NCBI GenBank assembly: GCA_048465415.1
Contig: DBFWLO010000014.1
Span: 1 to 64,000, forward strand
Origin: Scatosoma sp048465415
Lineage (GTDB): Bacteria > Bacillota > Clostridia > Christensenellales > Borkfalkiaceae
DNA: 64,000 nt
Direction: 5' to 3'
The position numbers and the translations under genes were made by a program. Position 1 is the first letter of the stretch. Each line of letters opens with the position of its first letter. The notes under the pieces are model-generated. The model ran no database searches and was not told the DNA's origin. It was given only the letters and a program-made list of their open reading frames with translations. Positions 43,801 to 53,389 of this stretch are shown here, piece by piece.

Positions 43801-45573
43801 TTATTTATATAGTTCCTTATAATGCGCGCAGGCTCTGTAGTCCGCCCCTTCGAGGTCTTTTGTGCCGAATGTGCTCCATGCGTGAGGGCGGTATATATCC
43901 TTATCCTCGATATTATGCAGGCTCACGGGAATACGAAACATGCTCGCCAGCGTGATCAAGTCCTTCCCGATGTGTCCGTAACAGAACGCGCCGTGATTCG
44001 CGCCCCAGTTCGACATCACATTATATACGCTCGAAAATGCGTGCGTACCGTTGAGACGCGGCACGAACCAGGCGCTCGGCCACGTCGGGTCCGTTCTGTC
44101 GAGCAAAACCCTATTCACCTCTTCCGGCAGGTTCGCCGTCCAGCCTTCCGCGATCTGCATCGTATACCCGATCCCGTCCACCATATTCACCCGCACCAGT
44201 GTCACCGGCATTTCACCTCTCGTCGAATAAGTACTCGAAAATCCGCCTCCGCGGAAATAACCGCGGTTTGCCGGCGAGAATCTCGTCGCGGACAGCATAC
44301 CTTCTATATCCTCCTCCGTCACCTTCCACCACTCTTTCATGACAGACATGCCTCTTTCGTCCCTGCTCGCGCCCGTTCCGTCCAACGCCGCCGCACCCGA
44401 ATTGATGAGGTGCATGAATCCCTCTTTTGCCCTTCCTTCCGCCTTCCAGCCCGTCGCCCGCTCCACCGCTTTCGGGCTCCAATAGGTACGCACGTCCGCA
44501 AAGATACTCGCCCTACCTGTCAGGAGATTTTCAAATAACATTGCCAATCCGTTGCAGTTGTCGTTTTCCGTCGCCAAAATCGTCGGTTGTTTCTTGCCGT
44601 TCCAATCGAACGTGGAATTGAGAATCGCCTCCGTGAAATCCCCGTTCGGCTTATAGTCCGTCCACATTCTCTGCCCCTGCAATCCCCCGAATATACCATT
44701 CCGGCCCAGCGATTCCTCAGGACAGCCCAATTCGGCGAGTTTCGGATTCCCCAGCATGATATCCTTGATGATCAAAGTCATCTTCGCTATGAATTCCCAT
44801 TGCTTATCCAGTTCCCCGCGCGTAAACTCCTTTTGTCCCCAAGCCGCCCCGTTGAGGTCTTTGCCCTCTTTACAGTTCGCCTTGATCCAGACGAGTTCCT
44901 TTTCGTATTCTTCCCTGTCGTATATACCGAGATCGATTCTACGGAGTATCTCCGTCATATCCGCCCACTCGGCGCGAATGCCGAAGTATTTCTGCATCAT
45001 ATTCGCGTCGAGGAAACTTCCGCCGATCCCCATCGCCACGCTTCCGATCGATACATACGCCTTGTTTTTGATCTGTCCCACGGCGAGCGCGCAACGGGCA
45101 AAGCGCAGAATTTTCTCTTTCACGTCGGGCGTAATGCCGCTGCCACCCATGTCTTGCACGTCCTCGCCGTAGATCGCGAACGCGGGAAGCCCTCTCTGCG
45201 CGTGCGCGGCCATGCTTGCCGAAAGATATACCGCGCCCGGGCGTTCCGTGCCGTTAAAGCCCCATACAGCCTTCGTAGTGAGCGGATTCAAGTCCATCGT
45301 CTCACTGCCGTAACACCAACAGGGCGTCACCGTCAGCGTCGCCGTCACGTTCTCTTTGATAAAGTACTGTTCGCATTCGTACGCTTCCCGGCCTCCGCCG
45401 ATCGTGCACGGCGAGACGACCACTTCCGCTTTACTGCCGTCCGCATAGAATACGTTCTCTTCGATCAGCTTTTTCGCGTTCTCCGCCATCTGCCTGGTCT
45501 GCGTTTCCAAGCCTTCCCGTATCCCGCCCCGGCGGCCGTCGATCGTCGGGCGGATCCCGATTCTATTCCTCAT
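43801..45573 (-). CDS. fucI: L-fucose isomerase
   Basis: 590 residues, the full length of FucI, converting L-fucose to L-fuculose in the cytosol. Metal ligands match E. coli FucI: Glu336 in ATENDN and Asp360 in FADVRTYW (24 apart, as E337/D361), and a His in NWGANHGAFC near the C-terminus (like H528). AAGGAG precedes ATG 45573. It is the last gene of the operon. Fuculokinase and aldolase are not in the window. Confidence 0.95.
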   Translation of the reverse strand: MRNRIGIRPTIDGRRGGIREGLETQTRQMAENAKKLIEENVFYADGSKAEVVVSPCTIGGGREAYECEQYFIKENVTATLTVTPCWCYGSETMDLNPLTTKAVWGFNGTERPGAVYLSASMAAHAQRGLPAFAIYGEDVQDMGGSGITPDVKEKILRFARCALAVGQIKNKAYVSIGSVAMGIGGSFLDANMMQKYFGIRAEWADMTEILRRIDLGIYDREEYEKELVWIKANCKEGKDLNGAAWGQKEFTRGELDKQWEFIAKMTLIIKDIMLGNPKLAELGCPEESLGRNGIFGGLQGQRMWTDYKPNGDFTEAILNSTFDWNGKKQPTILATENDNCNGLAMLFENLLTGRASIFADVRTYWSPKAVERATGWKAEGRAKEGFMHLINSGAAALDGTGASRDERGMSVMKEWWKVTEEDIEGMLSATRFSPANRGYFRGGGFSSTYSTRGEMPVTLVRVNMVDGIGYTMQIAEGWTANLPEEVNRVLLDRTDPTWPSAWFVPRLNGTHAFSSVYNVMSNWGANHGAFCYGHIGKDLITLASMFRIPVSLHNIEDKDIYRPHAWSTFGTKDLEGADYRACAHYKELYK

Positions 45574-45614
45574 TTTCCGTCTCCTTATTTTATAAATTGC
45601 TCTTTTCAGTCTAT

Positions 45615-46859
45615 TTAAAAGTCCGCTACGTCTTTCCGAGGCCTATGAAGCCAAGCTCCGCCCGTGAAATCGGGGATCGCCACGGGCCCGCCGCCTTTGG
45701 CGATCGATTCTTCCGACAGGCAGGAAATACACATCCAGCTTGCCGCGTCATAGACGTCGATCGGCATTTCTTCCCCGCTCAGACAATGGTCGAAAAATTC
45801 CCTCAGCATATATCCGTCCATGCCGCCATGCCCCGTGCGTTTATCCTCCTCGGTAAGATTTTTCCAATAAGACGGCAGATGTTCCTGTTCATAAACAATC
45901 GCACTGTCGAGTTTTTTCCGGTTATTCTCTATTCCCGTCCAAAATTCCTCGCCGCCCTCGCCGTCCAAGACTACAAAATTACAGCTTTGGTTATACATGC
46001 CCTTGACGCCGCGGACCACCAACGCGCGATTGTAAACGCAGGGCAGGGTAGTATCGAGCATCAATGAGATCGTTTCGCCGTTTGCACAGGTGATAAGCGT
46101 ATTGACGATATCTCCCTGTTTAAAAACCGCGTCTTTCAGTTCCGGTTCTGTCGTGTCCGCCCTGTCGCGGATATACTGTTGCAAACCTCGCGCCTTGCTC
46201 GCCACCGAGACGAGACTCATCATACGATTGCCTCGGTTGATATCGAGAATTTTCGCGATCGGACCGAGTTCGTGCGTGGGATAGTTTTCGCAGTTCCGGT
46301 GCAGATAGTTACGCAACCGGTAGTGTCGGTTTTTATTGCCGCCGGCGATCTCTTCGCGCAGGTCGTGCGAATACGCGCCCGAACAATGCACGAGTTCCCC
46401 GAACAGCCCCTTCCTCGCCATCGACGTCGCCATCAACTCCGTTTTGTCATAGCAGCAGTTTTCCAGGAACATGAACGGCGTTTTCGTCTGTTCATAGGTC
46501 TCCACCAGCCGCCGGCAATCTTCTACGGAATATGCGCCGCCTACTTCCAGTCCGACCTTGACGCCCGCTTTTAAGCATTCTATCGCCAAAGGCACATGCG
46601 CTTCCCAGCTTGCCGATACAATCACGGCCTCCGCGCCGCTTTTAAGCAGCTTCTCGGGAGTTTCGCAGATCGCCGCGTCGTTTCCGGCGAGTTCTTTAAT
46701 GCGGTTCTTCGCCGCTTCCGCACGGTCGGAAAACACATCGCAGACCGCGACGACTTCGACGTCTTTGAAACTGTTCAAGATCACGCTCAGCAGATTGCCG
46801 CCTCTCTGGCCCAATCCGATCATACCGAGTTTTATTTTTTCCTTTCTTTCCTTCTCCAT
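45615..46859 (-). CDS. GH109-like NAD-dependent alpha-N-acetylgalactosaminidase (Gfo/Idh/MocA fold)
   Basis: 414 residues, no signal peptide. Rossmann motif GMIGLGQRGGN at the N-terminus. The C-terminal half carries segments characteristic of family GH109 rather than generic oxidoreductases: NYPTHELGPIAKILDINRGNR, GHGGMDGYMLREF, DVYDAASWMC and a closing VAIPDFTGGAW. GH109 enzymes use bound NAD+ to cleave alpha-GalNAc, e.g. of the blood-group A determinant. Placement between GH95 and fucI fits. The fallback reading is a plain sugar dehydrogenase of the same fold. Confidence 0.75.
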   Translation of the reverse strand: MEKERKEKIKLGMIGLGQRGGNLLSVILNSFKDVEVVAVCDVFSDRAEAAKNRIKELAGNDAAICETPEKLLKSGAEAVIVSASWEAHVPLAIECLKAGVKVGLEVGGAYSVEDCRRLVETYEQTKTPFMFLENCCYDKTELMATSMARKGLFGELVHCSGAYSHDLREEIAGGNKNRHYRLRNYLHRNCENYPTHELGPIAKILDINRGNRMMSLVSVASKARGLQQYIRDRADTTEPELKDAVFKQGDIVNTLITCANGETISLMLDTTLPCVYNRALVVRGVKGMYNQSCNFVVLDGEGGEEFWTGIENNRKKLDSAIVYEQEHLPSYWKNLTEEDKRTGHGGMDGYMLREFFDHCLSGEEMPIDVYDAASWMCISCLSEESIAKGGGPVAIPDFTGGAWLHRPRKDVADF

Positions 46860-46878
46860 GTTCAGCTCCTATCTTATA

Positions 46879-48990
46879 TCAAGCTCGTCCGTTCGTATGC
46901 AAGCAAAATCGCGTTTTTCCCTTTTTCAGAGAAAGTGAGCATCTTTTCCCGAAAATTTCCACGCGGATCTCCTGTTCCCGCGGGCTTTGGATCACCAAAG
47001 AGCACTCGCCTTCCCTGCACCTCGCGGAAAAAAGCAAACCGCCATATTCGCGGAAGTCGTCGAAAGCCCATTCCTTGCCTGAATTCGCCCCATCGACGCC
47101 GCGGAACAAATGATATATGCCGTCTGCATAGTACAAGAGCATATTTTGCACGGCGTCGCAGAAACTCATATTGCTTTCCAGCGTAAAGGGTCTGTAATCA
47201 AAATCCGTGAGTCCCGTTTTTCGGAAGTCGCCGTTGAGATGAAATCCGTTCGGCGACACCAACGCCCGGCAAAAGTCGTATAAAAGTTCAAAGGGCTTTT
47301 TTCCGTTTCCCGCCATCGTGTATAATACAGACGCCCAGGTGAAAGAAAAGCCTACCCAATCCCGCACGCCCAATTTTTCCAGCTGCGCCAGGCTTTCTTC
47401 AAAGCGCCGCGAACCCTCGCCGTGAAAGAAGCAAGGATCTTTCAAAGGATATATCCCCATCAGATGCGAGTGGTGCCTGTGCGACGCAAACGGTTTCGTC
47501 TCCCGGTCTATCCATAAGCATTCGTCTCCGTGGTAATCGTCTAATTTTTCCAAGACCGGAGAATATACGTCTTCCCTATTCAATATCTCAGAAAATTCCG
47601 CTAAAGTACGGTAGAGATAGCGCAGAAGCGCCAGATCGTTGTTGGAATCGGGAACGAGATAGCTTTGAGGCGCGTTATTGAAATATTCCGGCGAAGTAGA
47701 AAGCGGGAGATGCAGTTTTCCGTCCTTTTCTTCGAGCATTGCGGAAATAGCTTTTTCCGTCTCGCTAAAAATGGGAAAAGCGCGCGTACGCAGAAATTTA
47801 AGATCTTGCGTCAGAGAAAAATATTCCTCGAAAATTTTGACGCACCAAATGGTCATGGTCGGCGAAAAAGAATACTGCGGCCAGCCTCCGAGCGGTTTTC
47901 CGTGCAGCGAGGAAACCGCCGGAATCAAAAATCCTTCCACGCCGTAAAATTCGCGCGCAAATTTCGAAAAATCCCGCCGATGAAGCCAAATATAATCAAT
48001 GAACACCCTACCGCCCCGCAAATGGTTGGCTTTCAGACAATGGGAATAGGTAAACTGGGTGTTCAGATCGTGGTGATAATCTCCCTTCCAGGGCGGCAAA
48101 TCATCGTCGTCCGCCGTCCATAAGCCCTGCAAGGGTATGGGATAGGGATTATGGGCGGAACCAGAGAAGAAAAAATAATTCCCGAGATAGTATTGTTTTT
48201 CCAAAGCCGGCTCCGGAAGACGCACCTCCGATTCACACCAGAATTTTTTCCAGTCGTTTCGATGCCGGCGCTCGATTTCTCCGATTGTGTCCGCAAGCCG
48301 GGAGAGCTTTTGTCGGATCTGTTCCGGCGCTATCTTTCCGCGCGACGTTTCGAGACTAAATACGATATCCGCGCCGTTTTCCTTTAAACGTTGAAAGACG
48401 AAGATTCCGTAACGAAAATTGCTTTTCGTGCGCTGGATACAATATAAAAATTTCCCGTCCCCGTTAAATTCGGGCGGGGGATAGTCAAGCAGTTTTCCCT
48501 CCGTGAGATATGCCGGCATACTCAGCCGCACTTCCGGCGCTTCTCCCGAAACCGATGCGACGCCGACGTGATCTTTTGCGCTGCAAAACAGCTTAATCTG
48601 AGCGTGCGGATAGACGACCGACGCCGTCGCGGCCGCAAGATCCAAACGGTAGGACACTTTCGAGCGGTCCTGGAATCGAAGTTCTATACCCCCGGCGGTA
48701 ATCTTAGTCGGCGTCGGTCGATTATAGATGCCGTCAAACAGACGGTTATGTTCCGCATAATCCGCGTCCGAACCGGAACGGATCAGCCGCACGAGATTGC
48801 GATAGTTAAACCCCTGCTCTTTTGTTTCGGGGCATTCCCGTTCGTCCCAAAGATCGATCCTGTCCAGATGAATTCTGAGCGGATCCCTGCCGTAGACGAG
48901 ACACCCCAAATTGCCGCCGCCCAAAGGAATTCCCTCGTCCCATCTTTCAATTTCTTCGTCAAACTGCAAATGATATTCCGATACCCGCAT
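46879..48990 (-). CDS. GH95-family alpha-L-fucosidase
   Basis: 703 residues, cytosolic. The N-terminal beta-domain begins EGIPLGGGNLGCLVYG; then comes an alpha/alpha-barrel with IPLQGLW, the candidate acid Glu435 in STSPEYF, and the late motif HRHHSHLMGIYPL, as in GH95 (inverting, chiefly alpha-1,2-fucosidases). At the position of the two catalytic Asn of characterised members (Asn-x-Asn), this protein reads Asp308-Leu-Asn310, so activity or linkage preference may differ. GGAG precedes the start; it follows the GH20-like gene by 3 bases. Confidence 0.8.
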   Translation of the reverse strand: MRVSEYHLQFDEEIERWDEGIPLGGGNLGCLVYGRDPLRIHLDRIDLWDERECPETKEQGFNYRNLVRLIRSGSDADYAEHNRLFDGIYNRPTPTKITAGGIELRFQDRSKVSYRLDLAAATASVVYPHAQIKLFCSAKDHVGVASVSGEAPEVRLSMPAYLTEGKLLDYPPPEFNGDGKFLYCIQRTKSNFRYGIFVFQRLKENGADIVFSLETSRGKIAPEQIRQKLSRLADTIGEIERRHRNDWKKFWCESEVRLPEPALEKQYYLGNYFFFSGSAHNPYPIPLQGLWTADDDDLPPWKGDYHHDLNTQFTYSHCLKANHLRGGRVFIDYIWLHRRDFSKFAREFYGVEGFLIPAVSSLHGKPLGGWPQYSFSPTMTIWCVKIFEEYFSLTQDLKFLRTRAFPIFSETEKAISAMLEEKDGKLHLPLSTSPEYFNNAPQSYLVPDSNNDLALLRYLYRTLAEFSEILNREDVYSPVLEKLDDYHGDECLWIDRETKPFASHRHHSHLMGIYPLKDPCFFHGEGSRRFEESLAQLEKLGVRDWVGFSFTWASVLYTMAGNGKKPFELLYDFCRALVSPNGFHLNGDFRKTGLTDFDYRPFTLESNMSFCDAVQNMLLYYADGIYHLFRGVDGANSGKEWAFDDFREYGGLLFSARCREGECSLVIQSPREQEIRVEIFGKRCSLSLKKGKTRFCLHTNGRA

Positions 48991-48993
48991 TTT

Positions 48994-50511
48994 TCACTCC
49001 GTGTAAAAAGCAATTACTTTTACCGCGTCCGGGTAGTTTCCGCCGGGCACGAAGCGCCACGACTCGACTTCGCTCTGCGACGCGCGCGTAAACGCATACT
49101 CGTAAAGCGTGCGCTCTCCGTCGAATAAATAGCGGCAGGAGTAGGTCGATTCGAGGAGAAAATCCTCTGTATTGAACAGATCGAAACGACGGTCGACCGT
49201 ACGTCGGTAGCCGTGCGTTTCCAAATTGATATTCAAACCAAAATATATTTTCTCGCGCTGCATTGTTCCGTCGCGGTACAAAATTTCGTATTCGCCCAAA
49301 CAGTCTTTTTGATAATCCATATAATTTCCGTCGACGAATTCCCGGTGCGAGACGGCGATGCGAGAGGTATGGACAACGTGCAGAGGCTTTTCCTTAAAAG
49401 TACTTAATCTTTCCCGAAAAAGAAGATCCGAAATTTTCCCGACGATTTCCGGCAAAGGCGTGTCCGGGCGGATCAAGCTTTTGTCCAGCGCCCATAAACA
49501 GGCGATGAAAAAGTAAATCCCGTTCCTTTGCAAGAGATCCGGGACGGCCGCCGCCCAGTTGGAAACGCACCAGCCCAACGCGTGTTTTTTCGACAATCGG
49601 TCGTTTAAAGACGGGATCGTCAACGGGTTCAGATTGGACAGCACGTAATCGTAGCCGAGCGAATCAAACCGCTCGTCCGTCGTATTTCCGAACAAACAGT
49701 GCCAATGGAACAACAAAATATCCTTCGGAAGTCTTTCCGCCGCATGAAAGACCGCGGGCACGACGACCGTATCGCCTTCCGTCTCGGAATAAATCATTTT
49801 CAATTCGTTTCCGCCGTAGGGAACGCCGGTTTTATCTCTGCTGCATAAGAGTTTATCCGCCCATATCGCCGTACGGATATTTCTCTCTTTTAAAAACGAA
49901 TATATCTTTATTATATCGTTTACGTACAGATCCTCCGCGTTTCTGCCCGCGCAGCGCGGACACAGCCCGATCGTATACAATTCGTCATGACCGATATTCA
50001 GAATCTGCGGGCGGAATACTCCAACGACCTCTTCGAGAACATCGAACAGCAATTTATAGGTATTTTCGTTTGAAGGGCAATAGTGATCGGGAAACGGATC
50101 GTCGACGCGTTCGGCAAGCTCGGGGTGGGCGCAAAGCAAATAGTCGCAATGCGTCAGAGACGGGACTTCGGGAATGACCGTAAGGCCTAACCCCCGGCAA
50201 TACGATACAAGCGATTCCACTTCCGTCTGTTTGAGAAAGCTCCCGCCGCCGTTTTCGCAGTGAATCGCGTTTTTGGGGAAATGATTCGCATACTGCGTTC
50301 GAAACGCCGCGTCGGGCGACGATAACAGCGCGGACGCATAGCGTTCCCAAGCGGCGTTGATTTCGGGGTGGCGGCGATATTCCATCGCGCCGCCGACTTC
50401 CAGCATCAGCGTGTCAACTCCGTACTTTGCGCAGAAGCTTAAAAAGTTTCTAAATTCTCCGATTTTTTTCCGAGCGGGGAGATATAATTTTACACATCGC
50501 ATCGATTTCAT
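48994..50511 (-). CDS. GH20-like beta-N-acetylhexosaminidase
   Basis: 505 residues with a TIM barrel carrying the adjacent acidic pair Asp176-Glu177 in NIGHDEL, the GH20 catalytic Asp-Glu for substrate-assisted cleavage of beta-GlcNAc/GalNAc. Preceding EVPSLTHCDYLL and later WADKLL also fit the barrel. There is no signal peptide. The start ATG 50509-50511 overlaps the previous stop as ATGA; the frame reaches 50856 but that part lies within the upstream gene. It lacks the usual GH20 N-terminal domain, so it is a short, divergent member. Confidence 0.75.
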   Translation of the reverse strand: MKSMRCVKLYLPARKKIGEFRNFLSFCAKYGVDTLMLEVGGAMEYRRHPEINAAWERYASALLSSPDAAFRTQYANHFPKNAIHCENGGGSFLKQTEVESLVSYCRGLGLTVIPEVPSLTHCDYLLCAHPELAERVDDPFPDHYCPSNENTYKLLFDVLEEVVGVFRPQILNIGHDELYTIGLCPRCAGRNAEDLYVNDIIKIYSFLKERNIRTAIWADKLLCSRDKTGVPYGGNELKMIYSETEGDTVVVPAVFHAAERLPKDILLFHWHCLFGNTTDERFDSLGYDYVLSNLNPLTIPSLNDRLSKKHALGWCVSNWAAAVPDLLQRNGIYFFIACLWALDKSLIRPDTPLPEIVGKISDLLFRERLSTFKEKPLHVVHTSRIAVSHREFVDGNYMDYQKDCLGEYEILYRDGTMQREKIYFGLNINLETHGYRRTVDRRFDLFNTEDFLLESTYSCRYLFDGERTLYEYAFTRASQSEVESWRFVPGGNYPDAVKVIAFYTE

Positions 50512-52517
50512 TTCTCCAATTTCACGATCCGTGTGCTCAGGCTCTCTATGCCGAAATCGAAACGGCTTTTGCCGTTCTCTGCCGACACGCGCACCTGCCG
50601 CCATCTCGCGTTTTTTCTGTCCAGGAGCCATGCCGCGCGATAGCGTTTCATGCCGTCGAGTCGAACGTTTTCGTGATCGTCGTCCGAGAAATTGACCAAA
50701 AGAAGGACGTCGAATTTTTCCGTTTCGTAAAAATAGGTCGACACGTAAGGCATATCGTGGAAAACGACAGCCGTCTTCGATTCCGCTTTTTTCAAAGCCT
50801 CTTTGAGTATCTGCGACCGCATGGTCGTCAGAAGCCCGAAATGTTTGTTCGTACATAAAAAGGGCAGAACAAACGCCCTATTCGTCCGCACTTCGCAAGG
50901 CCCAACCACGTTTTCGTGATGATCGCACATATATGAATAAATCTCCGCAGGCGCGAGGTCGTATTCTATCTCCAGAAAGGGGGGACAAGTTACCGCAGCG
51001 GACGCGCGCGCCCGTTTCATGCCCAAATATTCTTTACCCATTGCCGCCTCTTCAAAGGAATATTCGCCCCGTTCCGAATCCAGAATCCGATAGGACTTGG
51101 CGCCGACGAGTCGATTCAATCCCCTGCGGAATAAAATTTCCACGCTCTTGCCTTCGAGCAAGAGGAAGTTGTTCGCAAACAGATCGGCGATCTCCGCATC
51201 GCTCAAACCCGCGAAATAGTTTCCCGAAACCGCCACGATCTCGTTCTCAAATCTTTTTTGTTTGGAATAGCGATAGGTAATCCCCAGAGACGCCAGATGA
51301 CTCGCCCACCAATTTTCATTGATGCGTACGTCTGAGAGGTATTCTTTCGCCGCCGCATATAGATAGGCGTCCTCCCGTACGGGGATCACGATCCCCCGCA
51401 TCGACGAGAAGGGAAGATGCAAATCGACGAATTCGCTCAGATAGTCTTTGATCCGCGCCAGCTTTTCCCCGTACCCGTACTCGGGAACAAGTCCGTTCCC
51501 GGCAAAACAGTCCAGATCCAGCGTGACGCCGTTGGGACAAAGGCTCAGACAGCTTTCCGCCTGGAAACGGGTGAAGTTCCTCGATTTCGTATACGGGGAA
51601 AACATCGCGCTTTCGATCTCCGGGAGTACGCACGTTTCCTCGGGAATCAACGCGCGCGTCTGCATACTGACGTCGTTATAATCCCAGCAGTAATCCTGCG
51701 TACAGCATTGGCGATAACAGGGCAGATGTATCCTGTCGATGGGCGTATGCGCGCCGCCGAGCGCGTAGAGAATTCCGTACCAGTCCCTGCCTTCGATCGA
51801 GTGCATTTTCGGATCGGAGGTCATGAGACCGATCTTTTGCTGGGGATAGAGCGCATGAATCCCTTTGCCGATATACTCCGCAAGCTCCCGCATGACTTTG
51901 CGTGTCACGAAATAGTAAGCCTCGCGGAAAATATTGCCGCTGCCGCCGTCGGCCATGCCTTTTACAAGCTCCTCCCGCGTGATCGTACGCCCCGCGTATG
52001 CGGAATACAGACGCATGTGTTTCTCGCAAAAGCAGCCGCCCCAATGCAAAGGCGCATGATTGTGCATGCGGAAATCGTCTTCGATCCAGATGATATTCGG
52101 ACGAATCCGCTCGATCAGAGTCAGATAGTAACGAAGGAAATATTCCCGCCAGGACTCGGACAACGGGCAGGGAGTAACCGCGCCTTTCTTGCCGTCTATA
52201 TCGACCATCGTCTCGAAATTCTGTCCGGGTTTCAGCGTTCTGCCCCGTTCGCCGCCGAGCAGCGTATTCCAGGGATTGAGCGAAGTCATGATTCCGCGCT
52301 CGGCTAAGGCGCACTTCGCCCTTTCAATGACGTCCAGATACGGATCCAAGGCGTCCAATTCGATATGCCCGTCGTTCAGATCCTCTGCATTGAGAAAAAA
52401 CATGACCTCGTCGTAGCGATATTCCAGGCAATATTTTGCGAGAACCTCGATTCTCTCTTCTTCGTATACTCCGGGTACGATCGTAATCCGCGGTATATAT
52501 CTAAACACCTTTTTCAA
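50508..52517 (-). CDS. Uncharacterised TIM-barrel glycosidase-like protein
   Basis: 669 residues, cytosolic. The N-terminal half looks like a beta/alpha barrel of a glycosidase clan: acidic clusters at strand ends in NIIWIEDDFRMHNH (about 140), GLMTSDPKMHS and CVLPEIESAMFS (about 300). A beta-sandwich C-terminal domain follows. No family could be named; GH42-like clans are the nearest impression. It sits between the permease and GH20 genes with 4-base overlaps at both ends, so it should act on the same imported sugar. Catalytic residues are not proven. Confidence 0.6.
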   Translation of the reverse strand: MKKVFRYIPRITIVPGVYEEERIEVLAKYCLEYRYDEVMFFLNAEDLNDGHIELDALDPYLDVIERAKCALAERGIMTSLNPWNTLLGGERGRTLKPGQNFETMVDIDGKKGAVTPCPLSESWREYFLRYYLTLIERIRPNIIWIEDDFRMHNHAPLHWGGCFCEKHMRLYSAYAGRTITREELVKGMADGGSGNIFREAYYFVTRKVMRELAEYIGKGIHALYPQQKIGLMTSDPKMHSIEGRDWYGILYALGGAHTPIDRIHLPCYRQCCTQDYCWDYNDVSMQTRALIPEETCVLPEIESAMFSPYTKSRNFTRFQAESCLSLCPNGVTLDLDCFAGNGLVPEYGYGEKLARIKDYLSEFVDLHLPFSSMRGIVIPVREDAYLYAAAKEYLSDVRINENWWASHLASLGITYRYSKQKRFENEIVAVSGNYFAGLSDAEIADLFANNFLLLEGKSVEILFRRGLNRLVGAKSYRILDSERGEYSFEEAAMGKEYLGMKRARASAAVTCPPFLEIEYDLAPAEIYSYMCDHHENVVGPCEVRTNRAFVLPFLCTNKHFGLLTTMRSQILKEALKKAESKTAVVFHDMPYVSTYFYETEKFDVLLLVNFSDDDHENVRLDGMKRYRAAWLLDRKNARWRQVRVSAENGKSRFDFGIESLSTRIVKLEK

Positions 52518-53380
52518 CCTTTCAATCCTCCCACGGACGTGTTTTCCATGATAGTCTTACTGAACGCGGCAAACAGAGCGAGCACGGGTACGATCGAAAG
52601 CACAATCCCGCAAAAGAGCATGGGACGATCCGCCCGATAGGTCTGTAATAATTTATATTGGTAAATACCGAGCGCGATCGTCGGGTGTTTATCCATATAC
52701 AGGAAGGGCAGCATATAATCGTTCCAGTTGCCGATCAAAGACGTGATGGTCAGAGCCGTGATCACCGCTTTCGCCTGCGGCAGCATGATCTGGAAGAGGA
52801 TTCGGTAGTTTCCCGCGCCGTCTACCCGGGCGGCTTCCGCATAACTCCAACTCAGCCCCTGAAAAAAGGAATGAAAGAGAAAGAAATTCAGACCGGTGCC
52901 GCTCGCATAAAGGATCCAGATCAGCGAGAAATTGTTTTTGATCTGCAAGCTAACGACCAATCTGTAAAAGGCGGGAAACGAACCGACGATCGGGATCAGC
53001 TGCATAAATAAGGCGACGTAAAAAATCGGACGCGTCAAACGGCAGGGAAATTTCGCCACCGCATACGCCGTGAAGCACGGAAACAGAATCGCCGGGATCG
53101 TCACGACGATTGTTAAAAGAACCGAGTTTCCGAACATACCGATCAAATCGGTATTGCCTACTTTCAGTTCGGTGAAAGCGCGGATAAAGTTGTCGAAATG
53201 CCATGCGGACGGCAGAGCGAGCGGATCTTCCGCAAACTCGCGTTCTAATTTGAAAGAGTTGATGAAAACCCAGAGGAAGGGCGTGATCAGGCTGAGCGCG
53301 TACAGCGTAAACAGCATAAAAGCGATCCAGACGAATATTTTTTGTTTAGGAGTTTTTACGTTGTGAATATTTCTTTCCAT
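52514..53380 (-). CDS. Carbohydrate ABC transporter permease, MalG type (glycan locus)
   Basis: 288 residues, six membrane helices, EAA loop EAARVDGAGNYRILF (about 185). It overlaps the downstream gene by 4 bases and follows the MalF-type gene by 9. It imports host-type oligosaccharides with the binding protein at 55623. Confidence 0.9.
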   Translation of the reverse strand: MERNIHNVKTPKQKIFVWIAFMLFTLYALSLITPFLWVFINSFKLEREFAEDPLALPSAWHFDNFIRAFTELKVGNTDLIGMFGNSVLLTIVVTIPAILFPCFTAYAVAKFPCRLTRPIFYVALFMQLIPIVGSFPAFYRLVVSLQIKNNFSLIWILYASGTGLNFFLFHSFFQGLSWSYAEAARVDGAGNYRILFQIMLPQAKAVITALTITSLIGNWNDYMLPFLYMDKHPTIALGIYQYKLLQTYRADRPMLFCGIVLSIVPVLALFAAFSKTIMENTSVGGLKG

Positions 53381-53389
53381 GTCCGCCTC

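Noticed and set aside
44587..45618. 343-codon plus-strand frame opposite fucI
   Set aside because: fucI has matching catalytic residues and a ribosome site; the opposite frame has neither.
50512..50856. N-terminal extension of the GH20-like protein
   Set aside because: It would lie wholly inside the upstream gene; the ATGA junction at 50508-50511 with a ribosome site gives a natural start.
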